Shown: one piece after another, positions 25,634 through 34,239 of the stretch
How positions within the stretch are numbered: the stretch's first letter is position 1
Layout: the number at the start of each line of letters is the position of its first letter
NCBI GenBank assembly: GCA_963677345.2
Contig: CAXXLC010000038.1
Coordinates: 1-64,000, forward strand
Direction of reading: 5' to 3'
From: Saccharicrinis sp963677345
GTDB taxonomy: Bacteria > Bacteroidota > Bacteroidia > Bacteroidales > Marinilabiliaceae
Length of the DNA: 64,000 nt
Program-made: the position numbers and the translations under genes
Notes under the pieces: generated by a model
Told to the model about the DNA's origin: nothing
The model's input: only the letters and a program-made list of their open reading frames with translations
Database searches by the model: none

Positions 25634-25925
25634 GCCCCCTCTAACTCCCCCAATTAGGGGAGAACTGATTAAAAGCCCCCTCTAACTCCCCCGATTGGGG
25701 GAGAACTGATTTACAGCTTGGTATTTTCTTTTGCTAACAGAGTTAAAAAGATGCCAACTGAAGACTGCAGTAAACAAGTGAATACAGGGTAAATGAAAAG
25801 GTACGAGTTACAAACTCGCACCAGCATCAGCAACCTGAAATACTATGGCCTAAGAGCTAAGATCTAAGAACTAATTATATTACCCCTCGTAAGGATATAT
25901 GCAGCAGAAAACCGGGACTTTTGAC
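25634..25925 (+). repeat. Partial repeat block before the CgeB-like gene
   Basis: Two CTCCCCC modules, a diverged middle part, the GGTACGAGTT hairpin, a short AAGAGCT-type tract, and a tail module (ACCCCTCGTAAGG, then ATATGCAGCAG, then GGGACTTTTGAC) that recurs before two other glycosyltransferase 3' ends. No gene is seen. Confidence 0.7.
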
Positions 25926-25938
25926 TTTCAACTTTCAA

Positions 25939-27069
25939 CTAAAAACTAAACCCAATACCCTTTAATACATTTGTCATGATACTTTTATAATCTCTGCCAT
26001 CATTATGAACTCTTAGCGTTCCTTTTTGCGTTAGGATTTCAAGTTCATCTAAATTTTCCTGATAGTATTTTATTTTATCAATCATATCATTGATATCATT
26101 ATAAAATATAGCTTCTTCATTGGTAAAGAAAGAACTGGTTTCTTCATTTTTTTCTGTAATTAAAGCAGTACCGCAGGCCGGAATTTCAAATGTTCTGGTG
26201 GTGTGAAGTTCCGGGAATTGTTTATACAATAAACCAAGGCTGAAATACGACGAGGATAATAACTTAGTATAATCCATAGAAAACAAACCTTCTCCAAGAT
26301 AAGTTAAATATGGATTTTTTTTGTTGTTTTCAATAAATGACATCCATCCTTTACCGGCTAATTTTACTTTTATTTGATTGTTAATGAGAGATTGAATCAT
26401 TTTTTCTCTGGCAGCTTCGCATAGTCCTATAAATGTAACACAGTTATCTTTGTCTGAAAATGGTGTTAGGGGTTTATGGATTTCATTGTCAAATCCTTGG
26501 GTAGTAATTACAAGATTGTTTTCAATGCCATATTTTTTGTATTCTCCGATTTCCATGATTTTGGTTGTAATCAGATAGTCATAGTAATTCAGACTTTTGT
26601 TAAATAGTGCAGATGGATTACCAAAGAATGCCATATCAGGCGTGAAATGCACAAGTTTATTGGTTAAGGGTTTTAGATATTGAGTGGTTCGGGGAGTGAG
26701 GAATATTGCTTTGTCGATCCAGATGAGATCATAGGGATTAGGATTAAGCTCGTAGTTCTTAGTTGATAGGTTGTTAGATGAATTTTTATTGACCTTTTGA
26801 CCGACTAAACTATTGACTTCATTAATTACATATTTGTTTATTTTTTTTATTAAGGAACCTTTTTTATATCTAAAACCCAAAGATCGCCATATACGATTGG
26901 TTTGGTAAAAAGGGATGTTGGTATCAATAATGTTGAAGGTTAAAGGATTTATCTTTTTGTTATCAGTTTGATTATTAATTAAGTATTTGTTTAGTATTTC
27001 TTTTAACTGGTCGGCACGCATTTTACTTGTTGTGCCGGGCGTGTATTGACCAATGTATAGTATGTTCAT
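25939..27069 (-). CDS. CgeB-type glycosyltransferase
   Basis: A 376-aa GT-B protein with a C-terminal glycosyltransferase domain of the CgeB/Glyco_trans_1_2 type: VTFIGLCEAAREKMIQ, KLAGKGWMSF, LGLLYKQFPELHTTRTFEIPACGTALI, and LRVHNDGRDYKSIM near the end. Between the first Rossmann strand region and YDLIWIDKA there is a low-complexity stretch (NKNSSNNLSTKNYELNPNP) whose DNA has a 7-bp step, so it is a repeat insertion. The stop codon abuts a GTTGAAA tract. The gene stands alone, with repeat blocks on both sides. Confidence 0.82.
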   Translation of the reverse strand: MNILYIGQYTPGTTSKMRADQLKEILNKYLINNQTDNKKINPLTFNIIDTNIPFYQTNRIWRSLGFRYKKGSLIKKINKYVINEVNSLVGQKVNKNSSNNLSTKNYELNPNPYDLIWIDKAIFLTPRTTQYLKPLTNKLVHFTPDMAFFGNPSALFNKSLNYYDYLITTKIMEIGEYKKYGIENNLVITTQGFDNEIHKPLTPFSDKDNCVTFIGLCEAAREKMIQSLINNQIKVKLAGKGWMSFIENNKKNPYLTYLGEGLFSMDYTKLLSSSYFSLGLLYKQFPELHTTRTFEIPACGTALITEKNEETSSFFTNEEAIFYNDINDMIDKIKYYQENLDELEILTQKGTLRVHNDGRDYKSIMTNVLKGIGFSF

Positions 27070-27109
27070 AGTATTAGTTAATATACAATTTTTACATCAA
27101 AGATTTTAT

Positions 27110-27270
27110 AGATTATTTATTGCTGCGCAATGTTTTTTTGTCATCTAATTTCCGCAAATTAACACGAATTATTATGATTACGAATTAATATGAATTACAG
27201 CTGATTAACACGAATTGGTATTTGCTGCGCAAATGTTGCAACCTGAAATATTGCGGCCTAAGAGCTAAGA
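27110..27270 (+). repeat. Partial repeat block (GTCATCTAATTTCC and AACACGAATT modules)
   Basis: A copy of the second half of the 409-bp block, directly upstream of the CgeB-like gene, leading into the first of two tandem full copies. No gene is seen. Confidence 0.75.
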
Positions 27271-27679
27271 GCCCCCTCTAACTCCCCCAATTAGGGGAGA
27301 ACTGATTTACAGCTCCGGTATTTTAGCAAACGAATTTGCATGACTTTAACCACTTATCACTTCTTCTGTGAACCCAGCATATATAAAAAGGTACGAGTTA
27401 CAAACTCGCACCAGCATCAGCAACCTGAAATACTATGGCCTAACGCCCTAAACGATTCATCAACTCAACGACTTAACAACTCGACGAATCGACGACTTAA
27501 CAACTCACCAATAGTCATCAAATTATTATTGCTGCGCAATGTTTTTTGGTCATCTAATTTCCACAAATTAACACGAATTATTTTAACAACGAATTAATGC
27601 TAATTACAGCTAATTAATGCGAATTATTATTTGCTGCGCAAATGTTGCAACCTGCAATACTATGGCCTAAGAGCTAAGA
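27271..27679 (+). repeat. 409-bp repeat block, copy 2 (tandem)
   Basis: Same module order as the copy at 25226. The next copy begins immediately at 27680 at the same internal point, so this is a head-to-tail duplication of a 409-bp unit. Confidence 0.92.
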
Positions 27680-28088
27680 GCCCCCTCTAACTCCCCCAAA
27701 TAGGGGAGAACTGATTTACAGCTCCGGTATTTTAGCAAACGAATTTGCATGACTTTAACCACTTATCACCTCTTCTGTGAACCCAGCATATATAAAAAGG
27801 TACGAGTTACAAACTCGCACCAGCATCAGCAACCTGAAATACTATGGCCTAACGCCCTAAACGATTCATCAACTCAACGACTTAACAACTCGACGAATCG
27901 ACGACTTAACAACTCACCAATAGTCATCAAATTATTATTGCTGCGCAATGTTTTTTGGTCATCTAATTTCCGCAAATTAACACGAATTATTTTAACAACG
28001 AATAAATGCTAATTACAGCTAATTACCACGAATTGGTATTTGCTGCGCAAATTGTTGCAACCTGAAATACTGTGGCCTAATGCCTAAG
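27680..28088 (+). repeat. 409-bp repeat block, copy 3 (tandem)
   Basis: It differs from copy 2 at only a few positions by eye (for example in the AACACGAATT region), consistent with recent tandem duplication. Confidence 0.92.
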
Positions 28089-28108
28089 AACTAAGAGCTA
28101 ATAATAGG

Positions 28109-28340
28109 ACAACTCTTTAGTACAGAAGCCCCGGCATCAGCTGGTGAGCCATAAAACAAGGAAATTTAGATTAAAAAAATCGGTGCTGTTTGAAGCCCGT
28201 AGGAACGAAGGGCGAGTTCAGCGATTTTAATCTAAATGACGTAGTTTTTATGAGCTCGCAAGGTGCAGCCGGCGGACTTTTTGCCTACTTTTTTGACTGT
28301 AGCAAAAAGTAGGAGCCTTTGCGGCTTGAGCAAAAGAGTC
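28109..28340 (+). ncRNA. Structured dispersed element, copy 1
   Basis: About 230 bp with nested inverted repeats. The outer stem is GAGCCATAAAAC against GTTTTTATGAGCTC. The middle stem is ATTTAGATTAAAA (28164-28176) against TTTTAATCTAAAT (28225-28237). An inner GCCC/GGGC hairpin and a separate CCTACTTTTTTG/CAAAAAGTAGG hairpin follow. Two other copies (30631, 61761) differ in the inner loop (GGAACG, GGTACG, GGCACG) while the stems stay constant. A MITE-like element or a small RNA is possible; no protein is encoded. Confidence 0.65.
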
Positions 28341-28924
28341 TGAGTCTTTAGATAGAATTATTAAAATGTAATATTGTAACGATTCTGCCTTATTTATTAC
28401 AACTTTCAACTACTTTTTTTCTCGCAAAGCCGGAGTTAGCTATTTAAGAACCGCAAATTATTATTGTTGCGCAATGTTTTTTTTGTCATCTAATTTCCGC
28501 AAATTAACACGAATTTATTTAACAACGAATAAATGCTAATTACAGCTAATTAATGCGAATTATTATTTGCTGCGCAAATGTTGCAACCTGAAATATTGCG
28601 GCCTAAGAGCTAATAGCCCCCTCTAACTCCCCCAATTAGGGGAGAACTGATTAAAAGCCCCCTCTAACTCCTCCAAATAGGGGAGAACTGATTTACAGCT
28701 CCGGTATTTTAGCAAACGAATTTGCATGACTTTAACCACTTATCACCTCTTCTGTGAACCCTGCATATATAAAAAGGTACGAGTTACAGACTCGCACCAG
28801 CATCAGCAACCTGAAATACTATGGCCTAACGCCTAACATCTAAGAGCTAAGAACTAAGAGCTAAGAACTAAGAGCTAATAAAAGTACCCCTCCTAAGGAT
28901 ATATGCAGCAGGAAACCAGGACTT
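28341..28924 (+). repeat. Repeat spacer before the gene at 28925
   Basis: Continuation of the structured element tail (TCGCAAAGCCGGAGTTAGC), a GTCATCTAATTTCC/AACACGAATT module, two CTCCCCC modules, the GGTACGAGTT hairpin, a clean AGAGCTA/AGAACTA 7-bp tract near 28845-28877, the GGATATATGCAGCAG tail module, and a GAACTTT 7-bp tract that runs into the gene. No gene is seen. Confidence 0.75.
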
Positions 28925-30145
28925 TCACCTTTGAACTTTGAACTTTGAACTTTCAATAAGTAACTCTTGATAAACTTCTTCACAAAAATACTCTGATGGT
29001 TTATATTCACAATCATCTTTGTCTATTGCTTTTTGCCAATCAAAGTTATTTAAGTTTTCAAAATCTACAGGAATGACTTTAGGATAGGTGTTTTCTGTTA
29101 TATATGGCTTTGGTCCTTGTAAAACATTGGGATACCACACATCCAGATCACATGCTAAATATTCAAATAGTTTATTTGGAGCATTATAAGTATAGTTTTG
29201 ATTGTGTGCTTTGTACAAGATAAGTCCAACATCGTATTGACTTAATAACTTTGGTTGAGCATTATATTCAATGCCTTCTTCAAAGAAATTGATGTACGGT
29301 GAGTTCAAGTCATTCAAATATTGTTTTACATCCTGGTACAAGTTATAGGCGTAAATATCAAATAGTACTTTCCCATTTTGAGATAATATCCATTTGCATA
29401 TTTCTTTAAGGTAAGTAGCCTGAAAGGAAAGAGAACCAACGTAGATAATTTTAATGGGGTTTTCAGTTCTTGGCTCGTAGTTCTTAGCTCGTAGTTTTTT
29501 GTTTTTAGGAAATTTGTCATTTCCAAATCCTAAAACTTCCTTTCTCCATTTTCCTTGTTCCTTTCTCCAGCTCTCAGGAGGATAATTTGGCATTACATGA
29601 AGTTGTTCTTTTTTTAATTCAGGATGATCCTGATGAAAGAATTGCAGGCGATCTTTATTGGTTTGACTGATCCATGTTGCTTTTTTGTATAGCCACTTTT
29701 TTTCCAGCGTATGATAATACCTAACGGTTTTCATCATATTGGCATATTGAGCCTTTGATTCATATTCATGATAATGAATAAATATTTTACACTTTCTATT
29801 GATGTATTTTGTATATAGATAGACTGGAAAAGCTGAATATGATTCGAAATAAACAATGGATTGAGGGTTAATTACACATAGTTTTAAGAAGGTTATAATA
29901 TTAAAATATAAGTATTTTAATAAGCGTACCAGAGTATAATCTTGGGTATTGGGGAAAGGATATCTGTATATTTTACAATTGGGATTATAGGGTTGATAAT
30001 TGATTCTGTTTTTATTATTCCAACTTGAAAAGACCTTTAAAAAGGTAGGTTTAATTGCACTGGTATTACAAACTGAGCTTATTAAATTTGTAACCGGGGG
30101 GTAAAACTCCAGAGGCATAAAATGTATGATGGCTAATCTTTTCAT
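28925..30145 (-). CDS. Glycosyltransferase (GT4-like, GT-B fold)
   Basis: A 406-aa protein. The N-terminal half has VYFESYSAFPVYLYTKYINRKCKIF and IHYHEYESKAQYA. The donor half begins at IKIIYVGSLSFQATYLKEI and has the acidic/aromatic region YNAPNKLFEYLACDLDVWYPN in place of the usual E-x7-E. Between the halves lies an insertion (about residues 192-228, including KEQGKWRKEV and KNKKLRAKNYEPRT) encoded by short tandem repeats with a 7-bp step. The last residues (SSKFKVQR) are encoded by GTTCAAA repeats that also supply the stop codon. The gene lies alone between repeat blocks. Confidence 0.75.
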   Translation of the reverse strand: MKRLAIIHFMPLEFYPPVTNLISSVCNTSAIKPTFLKVFSSWNNKNRINYQPYNPNCKIYRYPFPNTQDYTLVRLLKYLYFNIITFLKLCVINPQSIVYFESYSAFPVYLYTKYINRKCKIFIHYHEYESKAQYANMMKTVRYYHTLEKKWLYKKATWISQTNKDRLQFFHQDHPELKKEQLHVMPNYPPESWRKEQGKWRKEVLGFGNDKFPKNKKLRAKNYEPRTENPIKIIYVGSLSFQATYLKEICKWILSQNGKVLFDIYAYNLYQDVKQYLNDLNSPYINFFEEGIEYNAQPKLLSQYDVGLILYKAHNQNYTYNAPNKLFEYLACDLDVWYPNVLQGPKPYITENTYPKVIPVDFENLNNFDWQKAIDKDDCEYKPSEYFCEEVYQELLIESSKFKVQR

Positions 30146-30216
30146 CTGTTTTAAATATTTATACCTTGCAAAATTTTCTTAAGGCATACTGTTCTTTTTA
30201 TCTGTGGTTAATTATT

Positions 30217-30364
30217 ATTAATAGATCGTTAGATTTAAGACAAAAGACAAAAGACAAAAGACTGATTTACAAGGCGCTTATTATGAATATCTTACGTTGT
30301 TTACAGTAAGATTTCTATGTGTCTAAAAATTAATAAATTATAAAAACTTAACGAACTATTGTAT
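30217..30364. repeat. Long direct repeat H, copy 1
   Basis: About 148 bp nearly identical to 35176-35315 in the same orientation. It includes TTAATAGATCGTTAG, three and a half AAAAGAC 7-bp units (one unit more than copy 2) and CTATGTGTCTAAAAATT. The two copies bracket a block of three genes. Confidence 0.85.
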
Positions 30365-30630
30365 TATATAATTTTACATCAAAGATTTTATAGATTATTA
30401 TTGCTGCGCAATGTATTTTTGGTCATCTAAACGATGGTTCAATAATGCCTTAAAAATCAAATATATGATTATTAATAACCGCTAATTATCACGAATTTAT
30501 TTAACAACGAATAAATGCTAATTTCCGCTAATTAATACGAATTGGTATTTGCTGCGCAAATGGTGCAACCTGAAATATTGTGGACTAAAGCTTAACACCT
30601 AATAACTAAGAGCTAAGAGCTAAGAGCTAA
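30365..30630 (+). repeat. Partial repeat block
   Basis: A TTGCTGCGCAA hairpin, an AACACGAATT-like stretch, a second TTTGCTGCGCAAA hairpin and an AGAGCTA 7-bp tract, leading into copy 2 of the structured element. No gene is seen. Confidence 0.7.
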
Positions 30631-30862
30631 TAATAGGACACCTCTTTAGCACAGGAGCTCCGGCATCAGCTGGTGAGCCATAAAACAAGGAAATTTAGAT
30701 TAAAAAAATCGGTGCTGTTTGAAGCCCGTAGGTACGAAGGGCGAGTTCAGCGATTTTAATCTAAATGACGTAGTTTTTATGAGCTCGCAAGGTGCAGCCG
30801 GCGGACTTTTTGCCTACTTTTTTGACTGTAGCAAAAAGTAGGAGCCTTTGCGGCTTGAGCAA
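30631..30862 (+). ncRNA. Structured dispersed element, copy 2
   Basis: Same nested stems as the copy at 28109. The inner loop reads GGTACG instead of GGAACG. It is preceded by an AGAGCTA tract and TAATAGGACA, like the other copies. Confidence 0.65.
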
Positions 30863-31157
30863 AAAGTATAAATCTTTAGATAGAATTATTAAAATGTAAT
30901 ATTGCAACGATTCTGCCTTATTTATTTTAATTTTCAACTACTTTTTTTTACGCAAAGCCGGAGTTAGCTATTTAAGAACTGCAAATTATTATGGCTGCGC
31001 AATATTTTTTTAGTAATCTAATTTCCGCAAATTAACACGAATAATTACGAATGCGAATTAATATGAATTACAGCTAATTAACACGAATTGGTATTTGCTG
31101 CGCAAATGTTGCAATTTGAAATACTGTGGCCTAAGAACTAAGAGCTAAGAGCTAAGA

Positions 31158-31565
31158 GCCCCCTCTAACTCCCCCAATTAGGGGAGAACTGATTTACAGC
31201 TCCGGTATTTTAGCAAACGAATTTGCATGACTTTAACCACTTATTACCTCTTCTGTGAACCCAGCATATATAAAAAGGTACGAGTTACAAACTCGCACCA
31301 GCATCAGCAACCTGAAATACTATGGCCTAACGCCCTAAACGATTCATCAACTCAACGACTTAACAACTCGACGAATCGACGAATTAACAACTCACCAATA
31401 GTCATCAAATTATTATTGCTGCGCAATATTTTTTTGGTCATCTAATTTCCGCAAATTAACACGAATTATTTTAACAACGAATAAATGCTAATTACAGCTA
31501 ATTACCACGAATTGGCATTAGCTGCGCAAATGGTGCAACCTGAAATACTATGACCTAACATCTAA
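31158..31565 (+). repeat. 409-bp repeat block, copy 4
   Basis: Same module order and length as the copies at 25226, 27271 and 27680. It is preceded by a partial block (30985-31157) and followed by an AAGAACT tract and the GGATATATGCAGCAG tail module. No gene is seen in 30865-31888. Confidence 0.88.
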
Positions 31566-31659
31566 GAGCTAAGAACTAAGACTAGTACCCCTCCGTAAGG
31601 ATATATGCAGCAGAAAACCGGGACTTTTAACTTTCAACTTTCAACTTTTGACTTCTATT

Positions 31660-31800
31660 TTTCTTGCAAAGCCCGCAAAGCCGTAGTTCACTATTAAAAT
31701 AAAGATTCAAACTCCTTAAAACTAAGGTCGCAAAGACAAATCCTTACGGATTTTGGTTTTCATTATGAAATTATGTTTACTCTGCGAGCTAATCCTTTAT
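31660..31800 (+). repeat. Repeat module G, copy 1
   Basis: A module of about 130 bp containing CGCAAAGCCCGCAAAGCC, TAAAGATTCAAACT, GCAAAGACAAATCCTTACGG and TTTACTCTGCGAGCTA. Further copies lie near 58490, 60290 and 62085. Confidence 0.7.
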
Positions 31801-31888
31801 CCTTAATCAATTCATCAACTCAACAAATGGACGATTTAACTATAATAATTAGCTGACAGGTCTCTAACCTAAAATCTAAATCCAAATT

Positions 31889-32995
31889 TTATTTTCCCAA
31901 CCATTTTATTGATACATCTTTATTGTTAATTGCTTCATCAAGTATAAACTCAATGTTTTTGATATATTCTTTCATTTCAAGCTTTTCCAAAAACGAATGA
32001 GCTTTTATATTGAAATCATTTTTAATGGATTCATAATTGTTGTAGCAGTATTCAATTTTATGTGCCAAATCATTGGCATCACTTCCCTTAAATTGAATTC
32101 CTAATTCAAATCTTTTTGATAGTTCGCCTAATCCTCCGGAATCGGCAATTAAGCATGGTAATTTAGCTTCAGCTGTTTCACAAAATATTCTGCCAAAAGG
32201 TTCTTGTATGGATGGTATAACCATCAGGTTCATATCTTTAAATACAACATTTAAATCAGTATTAAAGCCATTAAATTTAAAGATTGAATTCAGGTTGTAA
32301 TTCTTTATTCTTGATTTGATATCCTCTTCAATTTCCTTAGATGGTGCATTACCCCAAAAGTGAACTTCAATATTCATGATTTTTTGCTTTACCTTTAAGA
32401 TATTAATAGCTTCTACCAATAAAAAATGACCTTTAGATTTGGATATTCTACCAAGCAAAATGATTTTAAAAGGATTATTTTTATGGGGAATAACAGGTGA
32501 AAGATTTTTCCAATTGTAACCTAAATATAATGTGCTTTTAATTTCAGAGCTAATAATTACGTTTTTAGCAATAAACTCAGAATTACAGATAAAAGACTTT
32601 ACAGGCTTTAATAACCTGCTTGAAAAGTTATTGATGAGTAAACCGTCTTCTAAAGTAGAAATTTCTGTTACTACAGGAATATTTAAAATAATAGCAATTA
32701 GTGAAATAATTTTTTGTATTCCGGCTTGATTAACAAAGATTAGATCGGGTTTGCTTTTTAAAATAAAGAAAAAGAGATTTATGTAGGACTGGACTTTTTT
32801 CAGTGGATTGTTAAGATTTAAGTTATCAGAGTATTGAATATTATTTTCTTGTAAAGCTGAACAAAAAGGAGATTTAGCAGGAAGAACTACTGTAAAAGAA
32901 TATTTCGAAGGATTACAATTTTTCAATAAATCTAAAAGGGTTAATTCTGAGCCATAAAGGTTTCCTGAAGGTTCTATGACAAGGATGTTTTTCAT
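31889..32995 (-). CDS. Glycosyltransferase family 4
   Basis: A 368-aa GT-B enzyme. The start MKNILVIEPSGNLYGSELTLLDLL is typical for GT4, so 32995 is preferred over the frame start at 33022. The donor domain has FKIILLGRISKSKGHFLLVEA, HFWGNAP, and VIPSIQEPFGRIFCETAEAKLPCLI with the EPFG-x-IFCETAE motif. A Lys/Asn-rich tail follows. It is a single gene in a spacer-rich zone; the spacer 32996-33204 shows nothing further. Confidence 0.88.
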   Translation of the reverse strand: MKNILVIEPSGNLYGSELTLLDLLKNCNPSKYSFTVVLPAKSPFCSALQENNIQYSDNLNLNNPLKKVQSYINLFFFILKSKPDLIFVNQAGIQKIISLIAIILNIPVVTEISTLEDGLLINNFSSRLLKPVKSFICNSEFIAKNVIISSEIKSTLYLGYNWKNLSPVIPHKNNPFKIILLGRISKSKGHFLLVEAINILKVKQKIMNIEVHFWGNAPSKEIEEDIKSRIKNYNLNSIFKFNGFNTDLNVVFKDMNLMVIPSIQEPFGRIFCETAEAKLPCLIADSGGLGELSKRFELGIQFKGSDANDLAHKIEYCYNNYESIKNDFNIKAHSFLEKLEMKEYIKNIEFILDEAINNKDVSIKWLGK

Positions 32996-33204
32996 ATACT
33001 CTAATTTGATTTTTATGGTCACATGAAATTCGCCAGGAAAATAATCATCATTGTATGTGAGTACTTATTCTCATGGCCGTTTCATAATTTATTACAGATT
33101 AAATATTTTACGCAGTTTTAATGCGTTATAAAAACCTAAAATTGCAGCCAGTTTTTAACTATTAATTATCGCAAAGGAACGCAAAAATAGAATTAATATT
33201 TATC

Positions 33205-34239
33205 TTATAATGGTAGTTTAATCTCTTGCATAAGAGTATTATATTTTGCTCTTGATTCAATCATTCTTTGTTTATATGCCTCGTTACTTTCTTGATAAAG
33301 CTTTTTTAATAGTATAGCCAAAACGTTAGCATTATGATTAGGAAAAATAACTGCGCCCATACAACCTTCAAATACTTCAGGAATAGAACCTACATCAGAA
33401 GCAATAACAGGTTTATAATACCCCATGGCTTCAATAAGTGTTAGAGGGTAGCCTTCATGTTTGGATGGCAAAATGATAAAATCAGCTTGTTCTCTTAGTT
33501 TATTCAGTTTTTCATCCGGAGTAAACCCATGAATAGTTACCTCATGAAGATCTGTTGCCATTTTTTTAATAGTAGCTTCATCGCCACGGCCACAAATATC
33601 AATACTTAAAGGAAAATCTATTTTTCTTAGGGCGTCAAAAAGTATATCAAATCCTTTATCCAAGTCGATACGTCCAATATAAAGGATTTTATTATTACGG
33701 CTTATTCTTTGAGGCATTCCTTCGTCGGGAATCCATTCCACCCAAAAAGGAAGTTTTATTATAACCCCGCTATATCCGTAGTTGTTAATTACATTTGCTT
33801 TAATGGTAGCAGAAGGAACTATTACAGCATTGGCTTTATGTAACAATTTAATTGCTTGTTGATCCACAAATTTATTACCCTCATTAGCCTGGGTAGTTTC
33901 CCAAACACGTATCTTATATTTATTTAAGTATTGTAATGCCAGTCGAACTTCAAAAGTTAATCCAACAGTATAGATATAGCAGGGTTTATAACGACGGCAA
34001 TAATATGCCATTTTTGTAACCAGGCTTCGCTGAGGAAGTTTCCATTTGTGTCCTTTATTAAGTATGGGCGGATGTATTGAAATATTCGGGTGTGTACTTT
34101 TTATCTGGCACGAAGTCGCAAAAACGTGGACAATGAATCCTGAATCAGCATATTTTTCAGCCAGGAGTTTTGAAGCCTTATCGGCTCCTCCCATCACTCC
34201 AATAGCCGGAGTAAGAATAAAAATGGTTTGTGGATTCAT
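33205..34239 (-). CDS. Glycosyltransferase family 4
   Basis: A 344-aa GT-B glycosyltransferase with the N-terminal glycine loop IGVMGGADKASKLLAEKYA. The donor domain has ILYIGRIDLDKGFDILFDAL, DICGRGDEA and LPSKHEGYPLTLIEAMGYYKPVIASDVGSIPEV (E-x7-E). Its ATG overlaps the stop codon of the upstream SDR gene by 1 nt (TAATG), so the two are translationally coupled. Confidence 0.92.
   Translation of the reverse strand: MNPQTIFILTPAIGVMGGADKASKLLAEKYADSGFIVHVFATSCQIKSTHPNISIHPPILNKGHKWKLPQRSLVTKMAYYCRRYKPCYIYTVGLTFEVRLALQYLNKYKIRVWETTQANEGNKFVDQQAIKLLHKANAVIVPSATIKANVINNYGYSGVIIKLPFWVEWIPDEGMPQRISRNNKILYIGRIDLDKGFDILFDALRKIDFPLSIDICGRGDEATIKKMATDLHEVTIHGFTPDEKLNKLREQADFIILPSKHEGYPLTLIEAMGYYKPVIASDVGSIPEVFEGCMGAVIFPNHNANVLAILLKKLYQESNEAYKQRMIESRAKYNTLMQEIKLPL

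Noticed and set aside
28109..28340. Group II intron fragment or riboswitch
   Set aside because: No domain V-like hairpin, no intron-encoded protein and no consistent downstream gene; only a generic structured repeat can be supported.
25294..31445. Four near-identical small plus-strand frames (72-87 codons) starting MTLTT
   Set aside because: They are translations of the 409-bp repeat block, cross hairpins and tandem tracts, end differently in each copy and resemble no protein.
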